Origin: Xestospongia muta
Taxonomy: Eukaryota; Porifera; Demospongiae; Haplosclerida; Petrosiidae
Length of the DNA: 64,000 nucleotides
Direction: 5' to 3'
NCBI GenBank assembly: GCA_963693285.1
Contig: OY848926.1
Coordinates: forward strand, 4,882,501 to 4,946,500
Both the position numbers and the translations under genes were made by a program. Each line of letters begins with the position of its first letter. Position 1 is the stretch's first letter. Positions 1-12,700 of this stretch are shown here, piece by piece. The notes under the pieces are model-generated. The model saw only the letters and a program-made list of their open reading frames with translations, made no database searches and was not told the origin of the DNA.

Positions 1-2295
1 CTGTTTTATGTTGTCCAGGTTGTTTTAGTATATTTCGTTGCTCAGCACTTCAGGATTGCTTGCCTACATATTCTAGTGAGGTTAACAATGCAATGGAGTT
101 CTTAATGAAGGATATGGGTGAAGATAGATGGTTGTGTACACTTCTTGTAGAAAATGGTTGGAGATTGGAGTACTGTGCTATATCTAATGATTACACCTAT
201 TGTCCTGTGGATTTTGAAGAGTTCTTTAAACAACGTCGTCGTTGGATTCCATCAACTGTAGCTAATTTATGGCTATTGATATCAAAAGCACCTAAAATCA
301 CAGCCAACAATGAAGCAGTTAGTTGGTTTTTTATCATTTATGAGATTTTTGTCATCATCTCAACCATAATATCTCCAGCTACTGTCATTTTAATTATAGC
401 CTCTGGCCTATCAGCTGCATTTGGTGTTAATGGCGTTAGTGTAGTTGTTGTCCTCTTTATATTATCTGTCTTTTATGGAATAATTTGTGTCTTCACCAGT
501 CAAAAAACCCAGTTAGATATAGCCAAACTTTTGACCTTTATGTCTTCAGTTGTTATGGCTGTGGTATTTGTTGGTGTTATTAAAGAAATTATAGAGAATA
601 TCATTTCTGCTGGGCAAGGAAGTGGTAATGGTGTTAGTAATATTCCAAGTAATGAATCAGTACCCAATTCCACAAATGTTATGATTCCTTTTTCTGAAAA
701 TACAATTTATCTTAGTCAATTTGGCATTGTATTTTTCACAACTGGTATACTTCATTTTTCCGAGTTTTTTTCTCTCTTTCATTGCTTATGGTATCTTCTG
801 GGTTTGCCTTCTGGTTATCTTCTACTTCTAATATATTCTTGTGCTAACCTCAACAGCAGGAGCTGGGGTACACGAGAAGCAAGTGTTACTACAACGCCAA
901 GTTTATTTTCCATAATATGGCAAACAAGCAATAATTTCATTATTAAGTGTTTAGAAAAAATCAAATCAAAGGAAAAAAATCAAATCGAAAAAAGTAAAGA
1001 AGACACTAAAGAAGAGGTGACAATAAATGTGGATGAGGTTCATCAGAAACCTGAACAGCCTCCAGCAAATTTCAAATTGCCTCTAAATCAAGGTAAGCTG
1101 TCAAAGTGAATATATATTATAACATGATTATTTTGGTAGATATACAAACATATACTGGTACAGAATATCCCTGGTTGATGAATTGGCTCAAAAATGTCCA
1201 AAGTGAGGTGAGTTATATAACAATTAGTCTGCTTGTTATTTTAATTACATTAATTATTTGTACACAGCAATTCTATGATCTGTTTGCTAAGGAAGGCTAC
1301 ACTGAAGAATGGTACGTGTCTGGAATGACCAAGAAGGTAAGTTGTTTGCTCTAATACTGTGTAATATTAATGTAACTATGATGTAGGAGTTAACAGATAT
1401 TGGAGTGAGACCTATAGGATATACTCGTCATTTGGATAAAGCCATTAAAAAACTTCCTCAAACTCTAATTCAAGTTGGATTACCGGTAATATAAAACAAC
1501 TTCTTATGATTGAATAAGTTTCTATTTCCTGTAGAAATGTATTGAGAGTTGGATCATTGATCTAAAAATGGATACTGAAGAGGATAGATACGTTGATAAA
1601 TTTCATGAGGCTGGGTACCATGGAGAATCAGATGTAGAACATCTCAAAAATATAACTGCAGAAGAACTCAAAAATGAAATAGGTGTCTATAAGAAAGGTA
1701 TTAATTAAGATTTATTAAATAATCATGATATTTAACATCTTTCAGCTCATATTAAGAGATTTATGCAAGGGATAAATCAACTGAAAATAAGAAACGAAGG
1801 TAATAAGATAAGTAGATATTTGCATTAATTTGTCTTCCATTAGATGAAGAGAGAATTGCTGAAGCACAGATGATATTAACGAATGATAATCCCAATGGTC
1901 AACTTGATGAAAATGAGGCAGGATTTTGGTTGCATACGATCGAAACTGTCCTCAAACCTACTCCTGATAGTTTTACACGTGCCAATGAATTACGTGACGA
2001 TCTCAATAATCTTCGTAACCACGCTGTTTTAGCTATGCTGTTAATTAACCTTATTTGGCTTGTTCTTATATCTGTGTTTACATTTGATGATTTAGGAAGA
2101 CTTGGTCTCAGTACTCAGATTCTTGGTCTGTTGTTCTTAATTGTATATGGCATATTACTGTCAGTACAGTTTTTGGGTATGTTACTACACAGATTAGTGA
2201 CATTGGCTCACTATATTGCTCGTCTCAATCAAGCTCTGCCTATCGAGATGGCACTCACTGATAATGATACAATAATAGCTAATGATCATGTTTAA
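1..2295 (+). CDS. CHS: Chitin synthase copy 1 (3' part; gene starts outside window)
   Basis: This is the C-terminal half of a family GT2 chitin synthase, a plasma-membrane enzyme that polymerises UDP-GlcNAc and extrudes chitin. The first exon (to about 1092) carries the acceptor motif EDRW near 118, the product-binding QRRRW near 230-247, a block of membrane helices, and SWGTRE near 862-879, a signature of animal chitin synthases. Six short exons follow (about 1140-1207, 1268-1336, 1387-1485, 1535-1697, 1746-1799, 1844-2295). They encode two SAM-like domains and a final exon with three hydrophobic helices. Splice junctions match copies 2-4. It is the only copy on the + strand, so it points tail-to-tail at copy 2. 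The 5' half, including the catalytic DGG and TTDAD motifs, lies before the window. The frame is open throughout, so the gene looks functional. Confidence 0.9.
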
Positions 2296-2715
2296 TATTG
2301 AATTTTTTCATTATTAATTTCTATGTGTATATATATATATATATATATATGAGTGTGTGTGTTCATCATTTATTGTTTATCTAAAGATCTTCATTTTAAT
2401 TTATTTTCTATTGTTTTTTTTTAATTTAAAAAATTACATATTTTCATTCATTGGCTTTTAACACAAAAATTCAATTAAAAAATGCATATAATATTGTTAC
2501 ATGCTTTTTAAATGAACTATATGTTATCATGTCGAGATAGACATCCATCTTAAACATGTATTCAATTAAATGTACATGTACATATATATGCAGGTTTCAA
2601 AAATTATTATGTATAAAAAGGAATTGCAATATCTATTACCAAACAATAATTTAAAATATTTATGCCAAAAATCACTAAAAGATATCATGTCAAAAATGAA
2701 ACTGATTCACTTCAT
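2296..2715. other. Intergenic spacer, partly duplicated
   Basis: No gene is seen. A (TA)n run lies at about 2328-2351. From about 2440 onwards the sequence is a diverged copy of 9520-9790, the 3' flank of chitin synthase copy 3. It was therefore carried along with the orphan exon fragment next to it. Confidence 0.6.
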
Positions 2716-2990
2716 TCAGACAGGATCATCAACTACTCTCATTGTTAGTATCAGAGTATTTTCAATAGGTAAAGCTTGATTGAGACGAGCAATATAGTGA
2801 GCCAAAGTCACTAATCTGTGTAGTAACATACCCACAAACTGTACTGACAATAATATGACATATACAGCTGAAAACAACAGACCAAGAAGTTGATTACTTA
2901 GACCATATGTTTCTAATTTATTAAATGTAAACACAGCAAGAAGGATCAGCCAAATAAGATTAATTTACAGCATTGCTATGAGGGTATAAT
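2716..2990 (-). pseudogene. Orphan 3' fragment of a chitin synthase last exon
   Basis: The - strand encodes about 72 residues that match the last exon of the chitin synthases: the three-helix membrane segment, the motif GMLLHRLVTLAHY and a C-terminus almost identical to that of copy 3. Homology stops abruptly near 2990. No SAM exons, catalytic exon or plausible start lies upstream. The 3' flank is also shared with copy 3, so this is a truncated duplication of its 3' end and not an independent gene. Confidence 0.8.
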
Positions 2991-3474
2991 TGTTGCATAA
3001 TTCATTGTATAAGTTAGGTCATCAGTAGAACAATTCAATTGTAATACCATTGTATCATTATCAAGGTACATTTGAGATGGTTGCTGGTCCATTTTAATAA
3101 AATGATTTTTCAATACATTCAGTCATCGATCTCTGTGTCACATTGATAGATGTGATGTTTGAATTCATTGTTATATATAATAGGATCCCAGATGGCTAGC
3201 TGTCCAATGTGTTTCTGTATAGTATTTTATGTGAGCCCAAAAGGCAAGCCAGATACAAGCTAAACATATCCAATATTACACAATTAACAGACAGCTTATT
3301 TTGCTGCACATCACCTTTTTAACTCAATAGAATTCTCCTACAATTGCGTTACACGACATTCAACCTTCCCAATAGACTTCTTCTAACTTAGTTCTAAGAT
3401 TCTTGTAGTAGTTAGATTTACTGTTTTTATTTTGAAATTTGTACAGAAAAAGTGTATACTAAAGTTAATAATAA
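2991..3474. other. Intergenic spacer
   Basis: No convincing exon, RNA gene or recognisable repeat is seen between the orphan fragment and the stop codon of chitin synthase copy 2. The sequence is AT-rich with many stops in all frames. Confidence 0.5.
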
Positions 3475-6400
3475 TCAAATAACACTTGTCATTGTTCGTG
3501 CCCTTTTATGTTCAATAGGCAAAGCTTGATTGAGACGAGCAATATAGTGAGCCAAAGTCACTAATCTGTGTAGTAACATACCCAAAAACTGTACTGACAG
3601 TAATATGCCGTATACAGCTAAAAACAGCAGACCAAGAAGCTGTTTGCTTAGACCATATGTTTCTAATTCATTAAATGTAAACACAGCAAGAAGAATCAGC
3701 CAAATAAAATTAATTAACAGCATTGCTACGAGGGTGTATTTACGAAGATTATTGAGATTATCACGTAATTCAGTGGTACGTGCCAATTCATCAGGAGTAG
3801 GTTTGAGGACAGTTTCAATTGTGTCCTTCCAGAATTTCATCTCATCATCGTCAAGGTAACCATTAGGATGATCACTGCTTTGCTGCAATATCACCTGCGC
3901 TTCAGCAATTTTCCTTTCATCTAACAGAACATCAGTATATTAAAATTTATTAAGAGTACATTATTACTTTCGTTTCTTATTTTCAATTGATTTATTCCTT
4001 GCATTAATCTCTTGACATGAGCTGAATGATGTTAAATATCATGTTTACTGAAAGTTGTTCATGATACATAAAATAAAATACCTTTCTTATAGACACCGAT
4101 ATCTTTTAGCTCCTTTTCAGTTATATTCTTGAGATTTTCAACATCTTGTTCTCCACTGTACCCAGCCTCGTGAAATTTATCAATATATCCATCCTCTTCA
4201 GCATCCATTTTTAGATCACTGATCCAATTCTCAATACATTTCTACAGATAGTAAATGAAATAGTCTATAGTGTATTTGTTGTTGTTATAATATTACTGGT
4301 ACTCCAGCTTGAATTGGAGTTTGAGGAATTTTCTTGATTGCTTTTTCTAAGTGACGAATATATCCCACAGGCTTCACTCCAATGTCTGTTATCTCCTACA
4401 TTATATTATTTTGGACATGTACTCATAAAAATCACATATTACTAACAGTAATACATATACAATGTAGACTGCTTACCTTCTTGGTCATTCCTGACACATA
4501 CCATTCTTCAGTGTACCCTTCTTTAGCAAACAAATCATAGAATTGCTGTGTAACAACAGTGAAAGCAATTAGGCAGTGTGTTATTATAATAAGATGACTA
4601 CCTCACTCTGGTTATCTTTTAGCCAACCCATTAACCAGGGATATTGTCTTTCACTATGTGTAAATGATGTTTCTATGAAAGATGAACATTATATTATGAT
4701 ATTGTACACAAACATCTTACCGAGCATTCTTTGATTTGGTGGTTCTTCTAAACCCATTGAAGGCTGGTCAAGCTTTGGATGAACCTCGTCTTCATTTATT
4801 GCCACACTTTCAATAGTATCCTCCATACTTGTAATTGTTTTGTCTTTTTTCATTTCATTGGGTGATTTTTTCCTTGCCAAATATTTTGTTATAAAAGTTT
4901 TACTTGTTTGCCAGATTACAGAGAATATACTTGGTGTTGTAACACTTGCTTCTCGTGTACCCCAGCTCCTGCTGTTGAGGTTAGCACAAGAATATATTAG
5001 AAGTAGAAGATAACCAGAAGGCAAACCCAGAAGATACCATAAGCAATGAAAGAGAGCTAAACTCTCAGACAAATGAAGTATGGCAGTTATTATAAAAATA
5101 ACACCAAAGAGACCTATGTATATAGTGCTTTGAGCAATAGGAATAAGACCTGTAGAGTTGTGAACTGATTCATTACCTCCAATGCCATGATGGTTGTTAC
5201 CCTGTTTAACAATATCTTCAACAAAGCCTTTAATAATTCCAACAACTACGACAATCATTATGGTTGCAAAAATAAAAGTCAGAACCTTTGCAACATCTAG
5301 TTGAGTTTTCTGACTGGTGAAGACACAAATTATTCCATAAGAAACAGCAATTATAATAAGAGTGATCACTACAGCAATACTATTCAAACCAAAAGCAGTT
5401 TTTAGTCCAGAGGCTATAACTAAGATGACAGTAGCTGGAGATATTACTGTTGAGATGATGACAAAAATCTCATAAATGATAAAAAACCAACTAACTGCTT
5501 CATTGTTGGCTGTGATTTTAGTTGCTTTCGATATCAATAGCCATAAATTAGCTACAGTTGATGGAATCCAACGACGACGTTGTTTAAAGAACTCTTCGAA
5601 CTCCACAGGACAATAGGTGTAATCATTAGATATAGCACAGTACTCCAATCTCCATCCTTTTTCTACAAGAAGTGTACACAACCATCTATCTTCACCCATA
5701 TCCTTCATTAAGAACTCCATTGCATTGTTAACCTCACTAGAATATGTAGGCAAGCAATCCTGAAGTGCTGAGCAACGGAATATACTAAAACAACCTGGAC
5801 AACATAAAACAGAGCCTAGTATGTGTTCAGCACCTTTTTGTAGCCAATGACCTATAGCATAGTCAAAGATTTGATACCAGTAAAGAGGACCATTGCCAAG
5901 TGGATGAGTACGTGAACACACTGCACCTACTTGTGGATCACGAGCTAACATATCCAAAAGAACTACAGCTGACTCTGCTTGGAAATCAATATCAGCATCT
6001 GTAGTAAGTATAAAGGTATTGTTGAGATCAAGTCCATCTCTGTCAGAGCGATGATTAAGCACATAGTTCATGTACATAACTTGACTCCATCTCTTTTTGT
6101 TCCGAACTTTTAAGTTGTCTTTGAGATGAACAACAAATGGCATACAATCTTGAAGTGTCCATGTAAAACGATAGCCATAAGGTGTCTTCTGTTTCTTTGC
6201 TTGTGTCAATTCCACACCTAATGCTTCATGTACTAAACTCATAAGTTGTATTGCAAATGATGAGAGGTCATCTTCTCGACAGCCACCATCAAAAAAGATA
6301 TGTGATTCAAAATGATCTTGCATTCTATGTATTTGAAGTTTATAATACTTGGCAACACGATTAATTGATCGAAGCATTTGTTTCATTTCTGTGAAGTTCT

Positions 6401-8368
6401 CTCGAAACATTGTTGAACATATAAAAACTTGACAAGGTTCTCGACTGCCATCTTTTCTCACTTGTGCTTGATGGGATACATCACGATTGATAGCTAAGTA
6501 TTGCTCTAATAGAACACTGTTGTAATAAGGTCTAACAAACATGTTCTCATCAGAAGCAAGAATGGCGTTCTTAGATCTATAAAGATTGAAACCTGATGCT
6601 AGTTGTTGTCCAATCCAAAGAAACATAGAAAACCCAAAAGCAAGAGCATACCATTTTGACACAATAGTATCTTCCCAATCTAGAAGAGTTACATCTCTAG
6701 CTTGGAACGGAAATAATGGGATTATATTTTTAAGTACAGGTATTGCTACTGAAGGGTTTGATATAAAATAAACAGCTAAAGTAACAGGAGTAGCCAATAA
6801 TATTGGTAGTCCTAGTCCAAATACATGTAGAGTCATATAACAAGCAAGCCATGACACAATATAAGCTAAGAAACTGGTAACAACATGTGCAGAGAAAACT
6901 GCCTTGTAGAAATTGTTCCAGTTGAAAGCTTGTGAAATAGTGAGTGGTATCTTTGTATCAATTGCCCATGGATCAACTTCATCATTTGTCTGTAATTCGT
7001 ACATGAATCGAAAGATAATGTAGGTAGCGAAGGGGTAGATGAGGAGACGAACAGATGTTGCTATGAAACCTACAATATGACATTTAATGAAAACATTTTT
7101 ATAACACTGGTATACAATGCTGTAATAAATATAATTTAAAAGGAGTGGTCAACTAATAAGGATATTATTACATGTTGGTGTAGTATAAAAACAGAATCAT
7201 CTAGAAGCTATGTTTAGAGGTTTCACATGCCAATCACATGTTTTTACTTGGACACAATTCTTACTTGATTTCCATCTTGCTGTTATGATTGTCTCATCAT
7301 AATCCTTTCGGTGTGAATTATAAGATCTCTTTCTCTCTAGTGCTTCTTGTAATGATGCTTGGCTTGGAGTGAATGTCAACTTTTGTATTAGACTAGACCA
7401 ACTAAAGCACAGTACTAATAAACATGGTATGAGAAAGACTAGTCCTATAATTCTATTGTGTTCTTGAATTTGATACGCTGCTTTCACAAGAAATCCCATC
7501 ACACAAACTAGTCCAAATATTTGACAAAGAAGACTGCATACTGAGATAAAAATGCGGCGCCAATAGCTTTTTTCATATGGAATCATGACATTATCAGGTC
7601 CAATGGGAGAATAACTTTGACTACCAATGACATTGTTGTGTCCTATGGAAGAATCACGTTTGCAATAATAGTACACATTAGTAGCCGCTTGAAACAGTGA
7701 CTGTGTATTAAATATTCCACACATCAAAAGAACAGATATCTCAGGTGGAAGAGTAATGAAGACATAGAACACAAGAAATGATTCTGCCACTGCCTCCATA
7801 CCTGCATTTAGTATACCCTATAAAAATTTTAGAGACATTACAAAAATTTTAAAAGTTGATAAACATATGCATCCATTTACATTGACTACTTATATGAACA
7901 ATGATTGTACAGACTTAATTCACTTACTCCTAACATTGCAGATCGTTTGGGCCACGGATGACTAGGAGATTTGGTTAACAATCCATTAAATATTGCTCGT
8001 ATCCATGCAATCAAATTAGGTATCACCACTATAAAGAACAGCATCCAGTATAGGTTAGCAGCACGTTTAAGAGAGCTGTGTTTAGAGGAATCATCTGGAA
8101 GATAGTTGATACTGAAGTTACTCAAGAGATGTAATTCTGCAATAATCTTGATTATTGTGAGTTTACTGAGAACAAGACACGTGAGTACTACACCAAAGAG
8201 AAGCAGTTTAACAAACCAGACAACAACTTTGACGGTACGTTTCCCGGACTGAAAGATGCGTTGATCTTGTGGTGATGATGTTCCATTCTCTTCAATCATT
8301 TGATTGTCTTCATCTAGAACTCTCACAGACTGCTGGTACGTCATTTCTGGAGATTGGTCGCTAGCCAT
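3475..8368 (-). CDS. CHS: Chitin synthase copy 2 (complete, with two SAM domains)
   Basis: This is a complete GT2 chitin synthase of roughly 1,430 residues. Exon 1 (8368 to about 7928) has a Ser/Thr and acidic N-terminus and two membrane segments. Exon 2 (about 7820-7237) adds more helices. Exon 3 (about 7069-4719) is the catalytic core, with FFDGG near 6285, TTDAD near 5990-6004, EDRW near 5685, QRRRW near 5570 and SWGTRE near 4955, followed by a helix bundle. Six short exons then encode SAM-like domain 1 (4545-4330), SAM-like domain 2 (4250-4080) and a three-helix C-terminus (about 3894-3475). The start at 8368 (MASDQS) aligns with copies 3 and 4. All reading frames are open. A dead GTPase gene starts 81 bp away on the opposite strand. 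The presumed role is chitin deposition in matrix or skeleton; the SAM domains suggest oligomerisation or scaffolding (inference). Confidence 0.9.
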
Positions 8369-8449
8369 AATTCACTAGCTGTACAACGTGCAAGTTATAA
8401 CATAGTTATTATTTAGTTATACAGTTATATTACTCCCATTTTTTTAGAT
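8369..8449. promoter_or_regulatory. Putative bidirectional promoter, CHS copy 2 / GTPase pseudogene
   Basis: An 81 bp gap separates the divergent starts. It shares AT-rich words with the 86 bp gap at 14659-14744, including tacatagttatt-like and cccat-like strings, which fits descent from one divergent promoter. No TATA box is obvious. Confidence 0.4.
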
Positions 8450-9165
8450 ATGGCGAAATTCCAGAGTCAAATTTTGAACATTTACGTCTCTATTCTGATG
8501 TCATCAAATGTATAATCTATTTAAATGATTATGGCAACTCTGAGCATTTGAAACTAGTGATAATTGGAGAGGCAGGTCAAAGCAAGTCAACACTAATCAA
8601 TGGTCTTCTTGGTAAGGAAGTAGCCAATGAAGGAGAAGATTTTGGAGCTGGCACTCTAGAAATCAAATATTATCATTTAAATCAAAATGGAGTCTCAGTT
8701 CAAATAAGTGCACACCAGGTTTTGGTATGGGTAGTGTAGGAGAGGATGAAAAAATGGTGGAACACTTCAGCATAGTGAATGTTATCCACATGATCTAGCT
8801 TTATTTTGTTTTAGAATGATGGCACAAGATTCCCTACTCAAGTTCACATTGAGTGTTTAGAAAGGAATTCTGGAAGCATACTGTCTTTATTTTCACTTTT
8901 GCTAACAAATGTTGCCTATCCTAATGAAGAACTTGAAGATTTCTTTTCTCATCAAATTTGGGAACTTGAGAAGAAAATTAAACAACTCTTAAAAACATGT
9001 TAACATGACTAGATTATGAGCTAAAACTGTATGAGCTATTCCTGTTAGTTCATACAAGCAAAGGATTGATCCCAAATACTCATGGGCTCTTCCCAAGATG
9101 AAGTAGATTGGACAGAGTTTGAGTCAATGTTGTTTCTACACAATGTGTCAGGAACAAGTTACAGC
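8450..9165 (+). pseudogene. Dead P-loop GTPase gene (paired with CHS copy 2)
   Basis: The sequence aligns along most of its length with the intact GTPase gene at 14745 but is broken repeatedly. A 1 bp deletion near 8708 destroys the WDTPG motif and shifts the frame. Further 1 bp deletions lie near 8763 and 8817. A larger deletion near 8850 removes part of the region after the FRMDGTR motif. The P-loop reads GEAGQSKS, with the third glycine changed to serine. The N-terminal codons after ATG are also shortened. Similarity fades near 9165, before the variable C-terminal region. It keeps the head-to-head position next to an intact chitin synthase. Confidence 0.9.
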
Positions 9166-9259
9166 CAGTTAAAATAGTACATACATCATTGTGTTCTCAT
9201 ATAGTGTGGTCGCTCCTGGGACTAATAAAACCATTGGAAATCATACATTTATATTAACA

Positions 9260-9540
9260 TTGAAACCACATTTTGTTAGAAAAATTTTTTTGGTGAAACT
9301 TGTTAAATGCATGAAAGTTAGAAATGATCATTAAATATCTGGTAAGGTTTGGTGTTATTTCTGACAAATTTGGAATAGTTACAGCAATAAATAGTATCCT
9401 TCCAAAATAAGTAGAAAATGGCACAGTGAGTATATTCTTTAATTTTTGGTAGAAATTTATTGTTTTAGCAAAACTTGTCAATAATGTATGGAAATTAAAC
9501 AATGGTCATTAATTAAATATCTTGTTTTATTTTCATACAT
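9260..9540. repeat. Copy of a dispersed AT-rich repeat
   Basis: It contains strings such as gatcattaaatatctgg and aaatttggaatagtta, which recur in similar order near 47930-47985 (inverted), 49490-49545 and 52170-52400. No coding capacity is seen. Ends are not defined, so this may be a fragment of a larger interspersed element. Confidence 0.5.
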
Positions 9541-9795
9541 TGACTTCAAACACAAAAAATTCAAATTAAAAAACGCATGATAATATTATTATTACATATA
9601 TTTAAAATAAACTGGATATTATTATGGCAAGATGGACACACATCTTCAAATTACATGTACATGTACATGTGGACGTTTCAAAAATTATGTATAAAAAGTA
9701 ATTGCAATATCTATTACCAAACAATAATTAAAAATATTTTTGCTAAAAATCATTAAAAGATATCATATCAAAAAATGAAAACTGATTCACTTCAT

Positions 9796-12700
9796 TCAGA
9801 CAGGATCATCAGCTACTCTCATTGTTAGTGTCAGAGTATTTTCAATAGGTAAAGCTTGATTGAGACGAGCAATATAGTGAGCCAAAGTCACTAATCTGTG
9901 TAGTAACATACCCACAAACTGTACTGACAATAATATGGCATATACAGCTAAGAACAACAGACCAAGAAGTTGATTACTTAGACCATATTCTTCTAATTCA
10001 TTAAATGTAAACACAGCAAGAAGAATCAGCCAAATAAGATTAACTAACAGCATTGCTATGAGGGTATAATTACGAAGATTATTGAGATTATCACGTAATT
10101 CATTGGTATGTGTCAATTCATCAGGAGTAGGTTTGAGGACATTTTCAATTGTATACTGCCAAAATGCTATCTCATCGTCGTCAAGGCAATGACCATTAGG
10201 ATGATCACTGCTTACCTGCAATATCATCTGTGCTTCAGCAATTCTCTCTTCATCTAACAGAAGATCAGTATATTAAAATTAAGAGTACATTATTACCTTT
10301 ATTTCTTATTTTTAATCGATTTATTCCTTGCATTAATCTCTTGATATGAGCTAAATGATGTTAAATATCATGTTTACTGAAAGTTGTTCATGATTTATAA
10401 AATATAATACCTTTTTTATAGACACCAATATCTTTTTTTAGTTCCTCTTCAGTTATATTTTTGAGATTTTCAACGTCCTGTTCTCCATAGTACCCAGCCT
10501 CATGAAATTTATCAATATATCCATCCTCTTCAGCATCCATTTTTAGATCAATGATTTAACTCTCAATACATTTCTACAGATAGTAAATGAAATAGTCTAT
10601 AGTGTATTTGTAGTTGTTATAATATTACTGGTACTCCAGCTTGAATTGGAGTTTGAGGAATTTTCTTAATTTCTTTGTCCAAGTGACGAACATATCCCAC
10701 AGGCTTCACTCCAATGTCTGTTAACTCCTACATTATAGTTATATGAACAATACTCATGAAAATCACATATTACTAACAGTAATACATATACAATGTAGAC
10801 TGCTTACCTTCTTGGTCATTCCTGACACATACAATTCCTCAGTGTACCCTTCTTTAGTAAACAAATCATAGAATTGCTGTGTAACAAAATTGAAAGCAAT
10901 TAGGCAGTGTGTTATTATAATAAGATGACTACCTCACTCTGGTTATCTTTAAGCCAACTCATTAACCAGGGATATTGTCTTTCACTATGTGTAAATGATG
11001 TTTCTATGAATGATGAACATTATATTATGATATTGTACACAAACATCTTACCAAGCATTCTTTGATTAGGTGGTTCTTCTAAACCCATTGAAGGCTGGTC
11101 AAGCTTTGGATGAACCTCATCTTCATTTATTGCCACATTTTCATTAGTATCCTCCATACTTGTAATTGCTTTATCTTTTTTCATTTCATTGGGTGAATTT
11201 TTCCTTGCCAAGCATTTCATTATAAACGTTTTACTTGTTTGCCAGATTACAGAGAATATATTTGGTGTTGTAACACTTGCTTCTCGTGTACCCCAGCTCC
11301 TGCTGTTGAGGTTAGCACAAGAATATATTAGAAGTAGAAGGTAACCAGAAGGCAAACCCAGAAGATACCATAAGCAATGAAAGAGAGCAAAACTCTCATA
11401 AAAATGGAGTATGGCAGTTATTATAAAAATAACACCGAAGAGACCTAGGTATATAGTGCTTTGAGCAATAGGAAGCATAAGACCAGTAGAGTTGTGAACT
11501 GAGTCAAAATCTCCAATGTCATGATGGTTGCTATCCGGTGTAATAATATCTTCAACAGTCTCTTTAATAACTCCAACAATTACAACAGCCATTACAACTG
11601 CAAAAATGAAAGTCAAAATCTTTGCAATATCCAGTTGAATTTTCTGACTAGTGAAGATACAAATTATTCCATAAAAGACAGCAATTATAATAAGAGTGAC
11701 CACTAAAGCAATATTATTCAAACCAAATGCAGCTGATAGTCCAGAGGCTATAATTAAAATGACAGTAGCTGGAGATATTATTGTTGAGATGATGACAAAA
11801 ATCTCATAAATGATAAAAAACCAACTAACTGCTTCATTGTTGGCTGTGATTTTAGTTGCTTTTGATATCAATAGCCATAAATTAGCTACAGTTGATGGAA
11901 TCCAACGACGACGTTGTTTAAAGAACTCTTCGAACTCCACAGGACAATAGGTGTAATCATTAGATATAGCACAGTACTCCAATTTCCAACCATTTTCTAC
12001 AAGAAGTGTACACAACCATCTATCTTCACCCATATCCTTCATTAAGAACTCCATTGCATTGTTAACCTCACTAGAATATGTAGGCAAGCAATCCTGAAGT
12101 GCTGAGCAACGAAATATACTAAAACAACCTGGACAACATAAAACAGAACCTAGTATGTGTTCAGCACCTTTTTGTAGCCAATGACCTACAGCATAGTCAA
12201 AGACTTGATACCAGTAAAGAGGACCATTGCCAAGTGGATGAGTACGTGAACACACTGCACCTACTTGTGGATCACGAGCTAACATATCCAAGAGAACTAC
12301 AGCTGACTCTGCTTGAAACTTAATATCAGCATCTGTAGTAAGTATAAAAGTATTGTTGAGATCAAGTCCATCTTTGTAAGAGCGATGATTGAGCACATAG
12401 TTCATGTACATAACTTGACTCCATCTCTTTTTGTTCCGAACTTTTAAGTTATCCTTGAGATGAACAACAAATGGCATACAATCTTGAAGTGTCCATGTAA
12501 AACGATAACCATAAGGTGTCTTCTGTTTCTTTGCTTGTTTCAATTCCACACCTAATGCTTCATGTACTAAACTCATAAGTTGTATTGCAAATGATGAGAG
12601 TTCATCTTCTCGACAGCCACCATCAAAAAAGATATGTGATTCAAAGCAATCATGTACTCTTTGTAAGTCTATTTGATGTTTACAATACTTGGCAACACGA

